Origin: Membranipora membranacea
Lineage: Eukaryota; Bryozoa; Gymnolaemata; Cheilostomatida; Membraniporidae
Reading direction: 5' to 3'
DNA: 64,000 nt
NCBI GenBank assembly: GCA_914767715.1
Contig: OU612073.1
Location: 4,896,001 to 4,960,000, forward strand
Both the position numbers and the translations under genes were made by a program. Below the pieces are notes generated by a model. The model was not told the DNA's origin and searched no databases. It saw nothing but the letters and a program-made list of their open reading frames with translations. How positions within the stretch are numbered: the first letter of the stretch is position 1; each line of letters starts with the position of its first letter. Below, piece after piece: positions 1-10,504 of this stretch.

Positions 1-291
1 ATTCAATCAAGAGCCTTCAAATAAAATTCCGTGTGAGGCAATTTGGCTATAAATGATTATACTTAAACTCCACTAGTCAAAGATATACAAGTTATGGTAT
101 GCCTGATTACGTCATTGAAAAAATCAGTTATTATGTTAATTGAAATATTTTTGAATTATTGTGTGTTAGGGCAATTCAGTATGCTTCGCTTCTCTATTTT
201 ATATATCTGCCACTACCCACTAACACTAACAAAACTATCAAGATGGCATTGTCCAATGCAGTAATATGAGGTGCTAATTGTCATTATACAG

Positions 292-1519
292 CCATGGCAG
301 TGTTGATGGATTCATGTTTGGTGCATTCTGGGAAGGAGACTCCCCACGTAAAACGGGTACAGCTTTGGCTGACAAAAATTTCCAGGTAAGGAAATATTTC
401 AGATTTTTTTGGATAAATCTAATATTAAAGGCCAAGCCCAATGAAGTTCTAACTTACTGTATGTTTTTCATGAGGTTCTAAGCTCTCATTTGAGCCATTT
501 GACAAAACTCTACACCTACCACAGGCAGATCTGTTGATGCTCAAAGCTGATGCTTCATGAAAACATTCATGGTCCCAGCTCATGGCGTCACAAGCAATGT
601 TTTCTTAAATTACTGTGATACCGGATATATGATACAAAATGTTAAACACTGTCTACGACGTCAGAAGGTCAAGGACATTTAAATGGTTTCTCAATGTGAC
701 TGAATTTATTGACTGTTCGATGGAGATGTCATCTTTGAGCATCAGCAGATCTGGTTGTGGTAGGCGACGAATCTTGTCCAATAGCTCATCTGAAAGCTCA
801 TCACCTAAAGTAAAACATAACAACACTCAGAACTTCATTGGGCTTGGCCTTTAAAGTGCCCTTTTCAAAGATTGTCACAGATTACTGGTTGTTGGTTTAT
901 ATCCTTTTGAAAAATACAAATTATCGAAGCCTATGCAAAATTAAGTTTGATGTGTATGTGTAAATATATATATAAATATATATCTTTTCATTGCTACACA
1001 GACGGTAAAATTCACATTTTCTATAACCTCCCTCCTGACACCATAACATGAAATGCAAACGAAAAGAGATTTAAATATGGCTTGTTCCAGACTCAGGAAT
1101 ATTTATGATCCCCACGACTTAAACGGCCCATTTGTATCAACTTTATCAAGTATCAGATATACTATGAGAACTCTTCTTTTTTTTTGTTTATGAGCAAAAA
1201 TGTGGAATAATGAAGGGAGATGACTCCTGTCATGCTACTCAAAGTCATCACTTCACATTGTTTCACAATATTAACATTTTCACAGGAAACTGAGGTTGGC
1301 ATGAAATGGAAAAAGATTTTCTCAGAATTAGCACGGTTTTCCGAGAAGATAACTCCGTTCAACCTTGTGAAACATCGAAGCACTAACACGTTTACGCGTA
1401 AACTTTACCATGGAATATATGAAGCTACAGTTTACAGTGGAGATGGTACCAAGCTTACCAAGAAGAATATCCCTCTACTGAGACATCAAGGTGACAAGGA
1501 GGTCACCATCTGGGTCTAA
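292..1519 (+). CDS. GH10 glycoside hydrolase, last two exons of an upstream paralogue (partial)
   Basis: Two exons, 292-385 and 1286-1519, are the 3' end of a GH10 (endo-xylanase-type) gene whose earlier exons lie left of the window. The first encodes SHGSVDGFMFGAFWEGDSPR, the end of the GH10 barrel (family pattern H-x-x-V-x-G-I-x-x-W-G-F-W). The second encodes the C-terminal extension seen in animal GH10 proteins, with motif YHGIYEATVYSGDG, ending in TAA. Splice sites are TTATACAG/CC, CAG/gtaagg and TTTTCACAG/GA. The protein is nearly identical to the end of the complete gene at 24081-33623: one Thr/Ala change in the first exon and only synonymous changes in the second. An AATAAA at 1814-1819 is the likely poly(A) signal. 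Confidence 0.85.
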
Positions 1520-1813
1520 ACAATAATGTTTATCTTATGGACAGTCTTTCAGTTTGCATAGCGCAAACACTCTCATAACAGGAACAGATTATGTTAACTA
1601 CAATCAGAAATGGATTTAAAGGATATGAGATATATGTATATTTATTTATTTTTTATAGTATTGACAATACAAACACAGGTTTGTTTACTCTTTGGTGCTC
1701 AGTCATGCTCTACGCTCTAGATATAGCATTAAAACATGACAGAACTACAGTTATGACTAATTATTATTATTGTTTGACAATGAGCCACACATCAAATAAC
1801 TAATTGGACCGGA

Positions 1814-1819
1814 AATAAA
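1814..1819 (+). terminator. poly(A) signal AATAAA of the left GH10 gene
   Basis: AATAAA lies about 300 nt downstream of the TAA stop and is conserved in the right copy at 33918-33923. The position suits a 3' UTR; no cleavage-site evidence is available. Confidence 0.45.
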
Positions 1820-2320
1820 TTACCATAACTTATCATACATCTCAGCTATCTTTTCGATCAATGGAACTCTCTCTCTCTCTCTCTATTTGGTCATCTAATA
1901 CACAATATTATACATTCACTGCTAAATATTCATGTCAGATAATGTATATCCACCAGCACATGGCACAATGGGAGTCTGTTTCCTGGATCTGTAGATTTGT
2001 AATTTATTCACTCATCATCATTAGGAAACTCATTAGTTGTTTGACTTTTGACTGGAGTAGTGTAAGAATAGAAGAATAGGTAAGTTTTTCCTCAATACTT
2101 GTGCACCATGTTTAGATTATCCAGAGGCAGCTCTTTTTGGCAACTTAATTGTTTCAATTTGATTACTTCGGATAGCAATAATAATAGGCTATAGCCCTTA
2201 CAAAAAAACCTTCCCATTTGTGATACATAGCAGTGACAATCTCTCTCGTGTGCGATGTACATTATAATGTAATAAGAAACATGCTTTGCAGATTTACAGG
2301 GAGCTAGAAAGAAATTCAAC

Positions 2321-5300
2321 ATGGATTATTTTATTACCCTGACTGTAGTCGCTATTGTAATTCAAACATCAGGTAAGTGATAAACTTTTTCTTACCAAAT
2401 TCACCCCCCCTCCAAAACACTACATTAAAAATGGTGCTCTGTGTGAAAAAATTTCTGACCTAAAAGATTTACAGCAGACGGCCTTAGACAGCAATAAAAA
2501 GATCCAAGCATTGTGTTATATCAGCTCTAGTTTGTGAATAGAGGGAGGGGGAGGTGGAGGTAACACCTGATTACCAGTCTAACAAAATGAATGCAAGCTG
2601 GCTTATCTGAATTTGCCAAGCGCTTTGTGCAATAAGATCATTTCCTTCAACTATCAAAAAATTAAGAACATGAGCCAGCGTCATTTTTGAGCTAAGGTAG
2701 TAAGCCAAGACTGCTTTTTACGATATCTGATTCTCACACTAAACATTATACCTTTTCAACTTCTTCCACAGAGACCCGATTTTTCTACGTATTTGTCTTT
2801 TACCACCGAATTTCACTGCTTCTTTGTCAGTGATTTTAATAAATCCGTTCATCCATCTATTCATTGTTCAATGTCTACACATACCACGCCCCAACTGATA
2901 ATAGTAGAGGAGAAAAACTGTACGAGTATCGATGATAGTAGGCTGTTTTACGGCCAATGTAAGAACAAAGGCTACTGTGTTCTACAGCGCAACCTTCATG
3001 ATGGCTCAACGGCTTCAAACTGTCAGTGAGTGTGGTAAAACCAGAGTCACCAATCAGTCCCATCATTAACCATGCCCCGAAGACTGCAACACTTGCACTC
3101 AAGCTGAGCTCAAAAATTAAATTTCATCTATTATGCATCACACCCACAAATCAACTCGGGCAAGTAAATTTTTGGAGCTCAGTCCATATTACACTTCTAT
3201 CACCGATAGTGAGACTTAGGCTAACATGAATCTATACAACCTCTACCTATCAGGGTTATACACAGCAGCTTGACCAGAGGCACTACAATCATATATGGTC
3301 TCTGGATGGCAGCAGGGAGTGGACCAGTTTCTGGAGAATTATGGATAATTAGTAGTCTCGCAACGATAATATATCCTTATACTTACACCTATTACCCTGT
3401 GATATCCGTCTTGGGTTAATTTTGCAGGTGTTTGACAGGCTGGACAGGCCAATACTGTGAAAGAAGAATAAGATCAATACAATGTATGTATAGGAAATAA
3501 GTCTCTAGTCAGAATAAATAGCCAGCATAGAATAAGTAGATTGACCTGTGACTAACTGATGCCACATTTATGTAATAGTAATAGATTTGCATGAGATTGT
3601 AAAACCACATATAGCACCATACTCATACAAATATAATTTACTGCAGGCGAATAACGTGAGGAATAAGAAAACCTTTTTTCCTTCTTTCGATTCTTTATAA
3701 TGTGGGGGTAAAACAGGCGATCAACGCAAATAAAAAACATCGATCGAAAAATCTCGTTAGCTGTGGCGTCTTGCCTCAACACTATTTTCTACCCTTGATG
3801 GCTTAGCTATTATTTTTAATCTGGATGATGGTTAGTGGAATTCCCCTATCGATAGTGCCACCGATAGGGGCCCTCTCCACAGATATATTACAACATCAGT
3901 AGGGTTTTACAGACTTAAATGTGAAAATAGCAAAACAGAGTAGCCTAACTCATCTTGACTATTGTAGCTCAGCTAAAATTTTGTTGCGCTAACCCTTCAT
4001 TATGCTCAAAATGTTTTATTTTAGAGAGATAGGTTGTGTCTATAAATAAAATGTTTTCATTGTAATGAACAATTTATCACTTCCAATGTTTTATCGGACA
4101 AGACAAAAAAAATGAAATATGGGATCTTATTGATATTTATATTTTTTTGTTCTAGATGTTCTACATGGTTCATTTGGACTCAGTGGCTACGACAGTGGTA
4201 AGTTTATCAACTTGGGGTCCTTAGTAAATTACTTTTCTGTTTCCACGGTGACCTGCAGTAAAATAACACTCTACCCCCTTCCCCCAATCATTGATAATTA
4301 TTATAATATGGTTACCAAAAATCAGTCACAGCATGCTATTGTGCCCTATACTTTTTACCAACATATATTTTCCTTGGTACCAGGGCAGAATTTCATAAAA
4401 CCAATGTGTTTTGTATAGCCCATTTTGTAATGCTATTTGTTGATAAGGTAGCCTCAGTGTAACTTAAGGACATTACTACCTATTATATACTGTGAAAGGA
4501 AGACTTTGATATTGCTCTCAAAGAAAAATTTTCCCGGATTCTGCTGATAAATTTACAAAGTGCACACCAGTTAAAGGCTGTTTAATTTTTTGCAGATAGA
4601 GATTTCAGGACAGGTTTGGCGCTAGTGATTTTTGCTGGGGTTGTCATTGTATTGGCTTTCGTTCTTGTGTGAGTAGTATCTCATATTATAATGGTTGTGG
4701 TATTCCGGTGAGAATTGCAGCTGCAGGTTTTTTAAACAAGATTTATGGAAGAGTGGATTGGCCAATGGGTTTGCTGAACAGATACTACTGTGAATATGCG
4801 TTCTTTTATATATGCCATAATAAATTCATTCAATCTGATATCCATTATAATATATATACTACAAGATTTCGGATACTACAGAAATCTCACATAACTAGAT
4901 TGAGTTCAGGCAATAGGAAAAACTTTATAACATTAATTATTCAATCTATGGTCACACAAAATAATCCAATATTTATCTATGTTATATGTAAAAAAATATC
5001 TTGATAAGATAAATTGTTGATAGCTAACCTTGTCAAATTATGGTTCACTATGTAAAATGATGAAGGGCATCAACTCCGAATATAAAGCCTGCACTACAAA
5101 TCCTAATCTACCCAACATTTAGATTGAATTTATTTTTCATTTTCTTCCCTGTGTTACTTAAAACTGAAAAAAAAAATTATTTTGATTTAGCATACTGAAG
5201 ATTGCAGCACACACAGCTATTCTAAAGAAGATCTGTGCATATGACCAAGCAGTTTGTCAGGGGCAGATGTTCTGCGGGCATCCCCAACCTCAATATACGG

Positions 5301-5715
5301 GTACACTGTATTGTGAAGATCCAGAATGCCAACGTCAGCATAGCCATGTGAGTGGATATCATATCATGATCAATATTTATCTCTAAATTAACGATAACAG
5401 CAAATAACAGCCATCAGCCTGTTTTGGTTGGTACTTACAGAGGTACTTGTAATATTGCAGAGAGCCAGTTTCTTTTCTCCACAAGCAGAGATCAAGATAA
5501 TACTATGAAAGATAGTCAAGTAGACCCTAGAATAGAGAAAAAGTTTTCGAACTTATTTGAAGTTCCCAGTGTTTTTTTTATCAAATTGATACCAAAACCA
5601 GTAAATTTAGCGATCACTTTTTTATTGTTGTGTATTGTAGAGCAAGACTGTAACTTGTGAGCGACGGCGTCGTAACCCACACTCTACCACCCAAGTTGAG
5701 GATGATGAAGGCTGA
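2321..5715 (+). pseudogene. EGF-like single-pass membrane protein gene, left copy, degenerate
   Basis: This is the left copy of the gene at 34423-38115. Surviving exons are 2321-2372 (signal peptide, starts MDYFITLTVV), an EGF exon ending 3025, 3428-3483, 4156-4197, 4596-4668 (membrane span), 5191-5347 and 5641-5715. Two lesions mark it as broken. About 168 bp present in the right copy are missing near 2880, removing the splice acceptor and the first 87 nt of the EGF exon. In the last exon the right copy reads GGC TTA GCA but here it is GGC TGA GCA, so the tail stops 27 codons early; a one-base indel follows further on. The splice sites still look good, so it may be transcribed. The poly(A) signal is AATAAA at 6096-6101. 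It could still make a product if another start or acceptor is used. Confidence 0.75.
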
Positions 5716-6138
5716 GCAAACACACTCGAGCGTTACTACAAGTACAAACACGGTCCAGGCCAGCGAGTTCAATGCAATGCAGCGTATGTCTGACTGATAA
5801 CCTTTCTTGTTGCTTATTTGTAGTTTATGATGCTATGAAAAATAGTTACCATTATTAGGACAGTGTTATGAAATCAATTTAAATGCTTATTCATGTTGGT
5901 CATGAATTTCTCATTTCACAATAACAAATCAGGGTGGGTCAGCTTGAGCTCCAATAATAATGCTATAGTAACATCAGAGAACTTAGCCTTGTAGGCCGGT
6001 GAACAAGGCTACAGAGAACTACTTTGTTTACTTGTAAAATACTTTACAGTCTATCGATTTTAATACAAACAAAAAATAACACTACACCAATGTCCAATAA
6101 AATATATAATGCAACCAATGGCTATAATAAATTGAGCA

Positions 6139-8897
6139 TCACCTTTTTACTGAGAAGTTATGTGCCCAGTTTTTTTTAACGTTCCCTGTAGCACAATGAT
6201 TGGTGTACAGGATCTAAATTAATTTGGCTGTAATTATATAGTGAGATCAACCTACGCTGGATCATAGCTGACAGAGTAAGTCTATTTTGTACATATGAAT
6301 AAACATCGTTTGATAGATCTAGAAAGATCTGCATACAGGTACAGTTATTATTGATGTACATCGACAACCTCAAAGCCGTGACAAATAGATCCGTTACTGT
6401 TCGCCGCACTGACTTGGAGAGAAGTTTTACTGTTCAGTAGATTTGATGGGTTTTACCTCCTGTGGAGCTGGCATAGGCTGAAAACGAGCAGGCAGATAAT
6501 TATTGTGGCACCTGTAAAAAAGCAATAATTATAAGTGTTTGACCAAAAACGAATGGTTTGCTGTATACTATAGTAAACAATGGTCTGGACAGCAGACAGA
6601 AATGATCAGACTTGATCCCTAATCTTTTTTATTCTAGATTCTAGAACATAGTTACTGGCAGTGCATTCTCTACTTATTGGTGTTGTTTGACACAATTATG
6701 TATAAATCGGGAGCCCCATGATTTTAGAGTGACCGAATTGATGAGCACAATTGATGAGCACAAGAATAAAGTGATATTGCTGAAAAAGCCAGGAAAAGAT
6801 GAATACACGACAACAAAGTCATTCTGACCAATCACCATAAGCTCATATGTGAGAAAAGTGCTGGAAAGAATCTTAGAAATTCGAATAAGTGACTTTATAG
6901 AGGAGAAAAGTATATTGCCAAACTCACAATATGGATTTAGGAAAAATCGAAGCACCTCTTACTATCTGACAAACATGATTGCTACCATTCAACACCAAGT
7001 GAAGACGAAGCACTCAGTTTCAGGCCTGTTCCTGGATCTGCAGAAAGCTTTCGATAGTGTATGGCACAAAGGACTTCTCTTCAGACTTGCAGAATATGGC
7101 CTATCTGGCAGAATTCTAGAGACTATCAGTCAATTCTTATACTCCCGAACAGTTCAAATACAAGTAAATGACCACCTTTCAGATCAAAAACCATGCCCAC
7201 TAGGCCTTCCCCAAGGTAGTGTACTATCACCGTTGCTGTTCATCCTTAACACACGGGACCTTCTTGAACAGATTAACGGACTTACACTACAATTTGCGGA
7301 TGATTGCTCAATAATTTCATGGGCAAAAGATGATAAAAGTCTTCAGGGAGAAATGAACAACAATGGAGCCTCCCTCTCATCATGGCTGAATGAATGGAGA
7401 ATGAGTGCAAATTGCCAAAAGACAGATGTGCTTATATTCAATGGACAGATAAATCCTCCCGCAATCCAAGGCGAGATGGTCCAGCAGGCAACAAAGACAA
7501 AGGTTCTCGGAATGATCATAGAAGGCAACATGTCGTTCAAGATACAACTAGAGGAAGCCAAGAGTAAGGCAAGCAGAAAATGGAACATGCTCAAATCACA
7601 CATAGGTGCTGGAATGAGTATGCTGGCTACAAGAAAATTACTAACCACAGTTATAATCCCAAAAGCATGTTACTGTGCACACCTGTGGGACTTAAACACA
7701 GAAATTACCAGAGAAGTTTTACTGTTCAGTAGATTTGAAGGGTTTTACCTCCTGTGGAGCTGGCATAGGCTGAAAACGAGCAGGCAGATAATTATTGTGG
7801 CACCTGTAAAAAAGCAATAATTATAAGTGTTTGACCAAAAACAAATGGTTTGCTGTATAATATAGTAAACAATGGTCTGGACAGCAGTCAGAAATGATCA
7901 GACTTGATCCCTAATCTTTTTTATTCTAGATTCTAGAACATAGTTACTGGCAGTGCATTCTCTACTTATTGGTGTTGTTTGACACAATTATGTATAAATC
8001 GGGAGCCCCATGATTTTACAGTGACCGAATTGATGAGCACAATCTGATTAGCTGCGCAAGAAAAGGACTCAAACAAATATGAAAGAGAAATTATAGTAAG
8101 CTTACCTGTAAAGTCCCGGATTGCATTCAAGTAACCTTCTCCAAAGCCTATTTGTCTACCCATCGCAAAACCTGTTGCATTGCCTTCCTTCGCTCCTGCC
8201 ATGTAGCCGCTAAGGAATCCAGTGTGATTACCCTGAGTGAGCCCCTCTGTTGAACCTTCTGCGTGTCCCTCAAAATAACCTTTTAACTTTCCTCCTGCCC
8301 AACCATGTTCATAGCGCTCACTACAGAAAGACTCACATATCACATGACAATCCGGATCAGCCTTGTGGTATTTTTCAGCTTGCCAACTCTTCCGCAAGCC
8401 TTCATAATTATGATAGGCAGTGTCACAGATCAGCCCAAGTATATACCTGATGAATTCCCCGATGCCGAACGGAATCCTATTCAGTAAGCTCTCTGGGACT
8501 GCTCTCACTGTAAGAAGGAAATAAAGGGCTTGTCTAATGCCAGCCTATGTATATAAAACGATGAGTGTTGGTCTGACTCCCTTATATCACCACCTCGCAA
8601 ATCACATGTGCAGGACTCATGACAAAATAAGATATATTCAATATTAGTGATCTAACATGCTACACGCTACATGTTGCCAGAGAAAGTTGAGCAATTGCGG
8701 CGCTCGCTGGCGCGCAGTGTAAAAGGTGGTTTGAATTACTTGCACGCTAGCAAATAGAGACAACATCTACTATCTGCCTAATGGGTTACAGAGTGCCCTC
8801 CCCTTTTTCTTTATCATCCGTAAATCAGCCTAGCACTAAAGCTTTATAGAAGCAACCCTCACTGCCATACAAACATACCTATGAGATCGCAGCTCAT
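6139..8897 (-). CDS. GX3-repeat protein (glycine every fourth residue), left copy, intact
   Basis: No named family is certain. I see three exons: 8897-8879 (ATG, MSCDLI), 8507-8106 (main exon) and 6185-6139 (ending SVKR then TGA), with phase-1 junctions throughout, for about 154 aa. The main exon begins VRAVPESLLNRIPFGIGEFI and then runs into 15 consecutive G-x-x-x units, for example GNHTGFLSGYMAGAKEG, ending GFGEGYLNAIRDF. This periodicity resembles the deca-GX3 motif of Yae1/Lto1 proteins, but the flanks do not. No signal peptide is visible. The 3' exon sits tail to tail with the EGF-type gene. A reverse transcriptase insertion (6229-8038) lies in its second intron. The right copy keeps the same reading frame in the terminal exon despite an A/T swap and a homopolymer change, which supports that exon. 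Exon 1 is the least certain. Confidence 0.65.
6419..6750 (+). repeat. 332-bp direct repeat, left unit
   Basis: It begins GAGAAGTTTTACTGTTCAG and ends GAATTGATGAGCACAA, with only a few mismatches to 7711-8042. It has no obvious coding capacity. It could be an LTR-like terminus, but it lacks a clear TG...CA structure and a primer-binding site. Confidence 0.9.
6761..7684 (+). pseudogene. non-LTR reverse transcriptase fragment (jockey/CR1-type)
   Basis: An open stretch encodes RT domain motifs in order: YGFRKNRST (finger), LFLDLQKAFDSVWHKG (first catalytic Asp), GLPQGSVLSPLLF and LQFADDCSII (catalytic F-A-D-D box), then thumb sequence. The open frame at 6849-7820 runs past the element into the 3' repeat, so its last residues are not RT. 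The fragment aligns along its full length with 11299-12222 and shares the stop in TCATTCTGACC (Ser-Phe-stop) ahead of the finger motifs, so both copies descend from an already defective source. The endonuclease domain and the true C-terminus are absent. Confidence 0.9.
7711..8042 (+). repeat. 332-bp direct repeat, right unit
   Basis: Second unit of the repeat at 6419-6750. Its last bases run straight into the ancestral intron of the GX3 gene at ACAATCTGATTAG. Confidence 0.9.
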
Positions 8898-8956
8898 CTT
8901 CGCTACAGGAAAGTTCTGGTGTCTCAGGTTATGAAAATATTCAGCAGATGAAGAAC

Positions 8957-9050
8957 AGAGGCAGAGCAGAGGCAGGTCCCTTGGTGTTGCTCAGTTGAGC
9001 AGAGGCTGGTCCCTTGGTGTCGCTCAGTTGAGCAGAGGCTGGTCCCTTAA
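8957..9050 (+). repeat. short tandem repeat, unit about 40 bp
   Basis: GAGCAGAGGC(A/T)GGTCCCTT recurs three times, spaced by GGTGT(T/C)GCTCAGTT. It begins exactly where homology with the right duplicate ends, so it may mark the duplication junction. Confidence 0.8.
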
Positions 9051-10504
9051 GTTATCCTTGTGGAATGATACAAATATTTCAATTTGAATAGAACTTCACG
9101 ATACAAGATTTAAATTCTAAAGTGAGTTTGAGAATCTCTGTACCCGTGATGAATAGCGAGGTATTGTCAGAGGGACTTGGCTTATAAATCCAAGTCTATA
9201 TTATTCTCTTTCTTCTATTACTTTCTCAACACTACTGTCAAGTTGCGTGACTACAAGTCTTAAAGCTCACAATAACTTAATGTGCTGTTATATTTTTCTT
9301 TTATGATTGTGAAGCATTGAATCTATATTTACTTGCATAATAAAAACTTTGTGACAGCATTGCTTTTGAAGGTAACAAGTTTTCAAGGGTGCTGGGTTCA
9401 ATACCCTTTCTTTCACGCCAATCAATAATGAGAACAGCACTTAGCTTCTAAGGCTATTAATTCAGATCATTTTCACTTTTAGATATCCAATCACATGCTA
9501 TTGAAATAATCCCTACCTGCTATAGATTGAGCAAGTATTTATAATCTTTGGATTGAGTGGCTTTGTAATTGAAATCTATTCATTTTGAGTTTACATAAGT
9601 GATATATGAGCCTAGATATATGAGCCTAAATTATGAGCCTAGATATATGCATGACTGGAAACGAGCTGACTGGAGTTTGAACCAACAGGCTCTCGCTACA
9701 CTTAGTGTAAAGATACGCATCAGCTTAACAAAACACAATAAAATTTGTTACATAACAAACCCCCCCCCCCCCGTGTCAAATTAAAACATCTTTGTTGTAC
9801 CAGCCTAAGCTGGAGACTCATTTCAATTCCAAACAAGTTGTCACTGCTCTCATCTGCAGGATAAGGTTCAGTCTAATTTCGGGAGGGGGGGGGGAACAAT
9901 AGAGTAATTTACTCTTCAAACAGGGGATCCAGGGTGCAGTATTGTGTCAAGGAGTGTATTTGTTGCAGCTTCTGGCCACCTCCCAACATCTTTATGGGGG
10001 CGTTGGCTGTCCATGATTGGTCTGGGGGATTTGGACCCGCCCTGGTCTTTGTGTTGGTGTGTTCCCTGTATATCTGGCAAAACTTATCCTGGTTCAGTGT
10101 AATTTTACATGTCAAAGAAGGCAGTTCATTTTATTATGAACTTAGATCAGTTAGATCAAGAAATATACACAATCAGTTAAGAGGAAAAAGGCAAAAGGTA
10201 TGAATTTTAACTTTATCATTTTATTGCAACATGCATTCCTCATTCAAGGATTAATTATATTATATATACCTTGAATTGTGTAAAGGCTTAATTTGACACC
10301 TTATTATTTTACGTTTTGGAAATAACACTTTATTTTAAAAGCTGTAAAGTAACGCACTATAAAGGTAACTTTTTGAGAACCTGTGTAATGCTTTTATAAT
10401 ATAGTCATCATTTGTGTTAATCTTTTTAGATTTCACGGTTGTAATCTCAGTAAAGATCATCTATAAAGTTAAATATTGATTGACAATAGTCTGAGTTACG
10501 TCAG
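9051..10504. other. gene-free stretch
   Basis: I see no supported gene. It holds a short repeated ATATGAGCCTA motif (9602-9650), a C tract near 9762, a G tract near 9884 and GGGTTCAATACCC near 9392, which resembles a tRNA B-box without the rest of a tRNA. An ORF at 9934-10203 (89 aa) has no recognisable domain. Confidence 0.5.

Larger units (their letters stand above)
6229..8038. mobile_element. 1.8-kb insertion: RT fragment between 332-bp direct repeats
   Basis: The right duplicate reads AATTTGGC directly into ACAATCTGATTAGC, whereas the left copy has 1810 extra bases at that point. The insertion comprises about 190 bp of unassigned sequence, a 332-bp repeat (6419-6750), a reverse transcriptase fragment (6761-7684) and a second copy of the repeat (7711-8042, its last bases overlapping the junction). 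Only a two-base GC is shared at the ends, so I see no convincing target-site duplication. It arrived after the segmental duplication, or was lost cleanly from the right copy. Confidence 0.85.
1..8964 (+). repeat. left copy of a tandem segmental duplication
   Basis: This stretch matches 32155-39464 almost base for base in the same orientation, through exons, introns and intergenic DNA. The match is already present at the window edge and stops at 8964, where GCAGATGAAGAAC is followed by unrelated sequence in the two copies. Main differences are the 1.8-kb insertion at 6229-8038 (left copy only), about 168 bp lost near 2880 (left copy), and small indels. The content is the 3' end of a GH10 gene, an EGF-type membrane protein gene and a convergent GX3 gene. 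Identity looks well above 90 percent by eye, implying a recent duplication or gene conversion. Confidence 0.95.

Noticed and set aside
6419-8042. LTR retrotransposon with 332-bp LTRs
   Set aside because: The enclosed RT is of non-LTR type, lacks gag, protease and integrase, and there is no TG...CA end or clear target duplication.
9380-9425. tRNA gene from GGGTTCAATACCC
   Set aside because: Only the T-arm-like block is present; no A-box or foldable cloverleaf.
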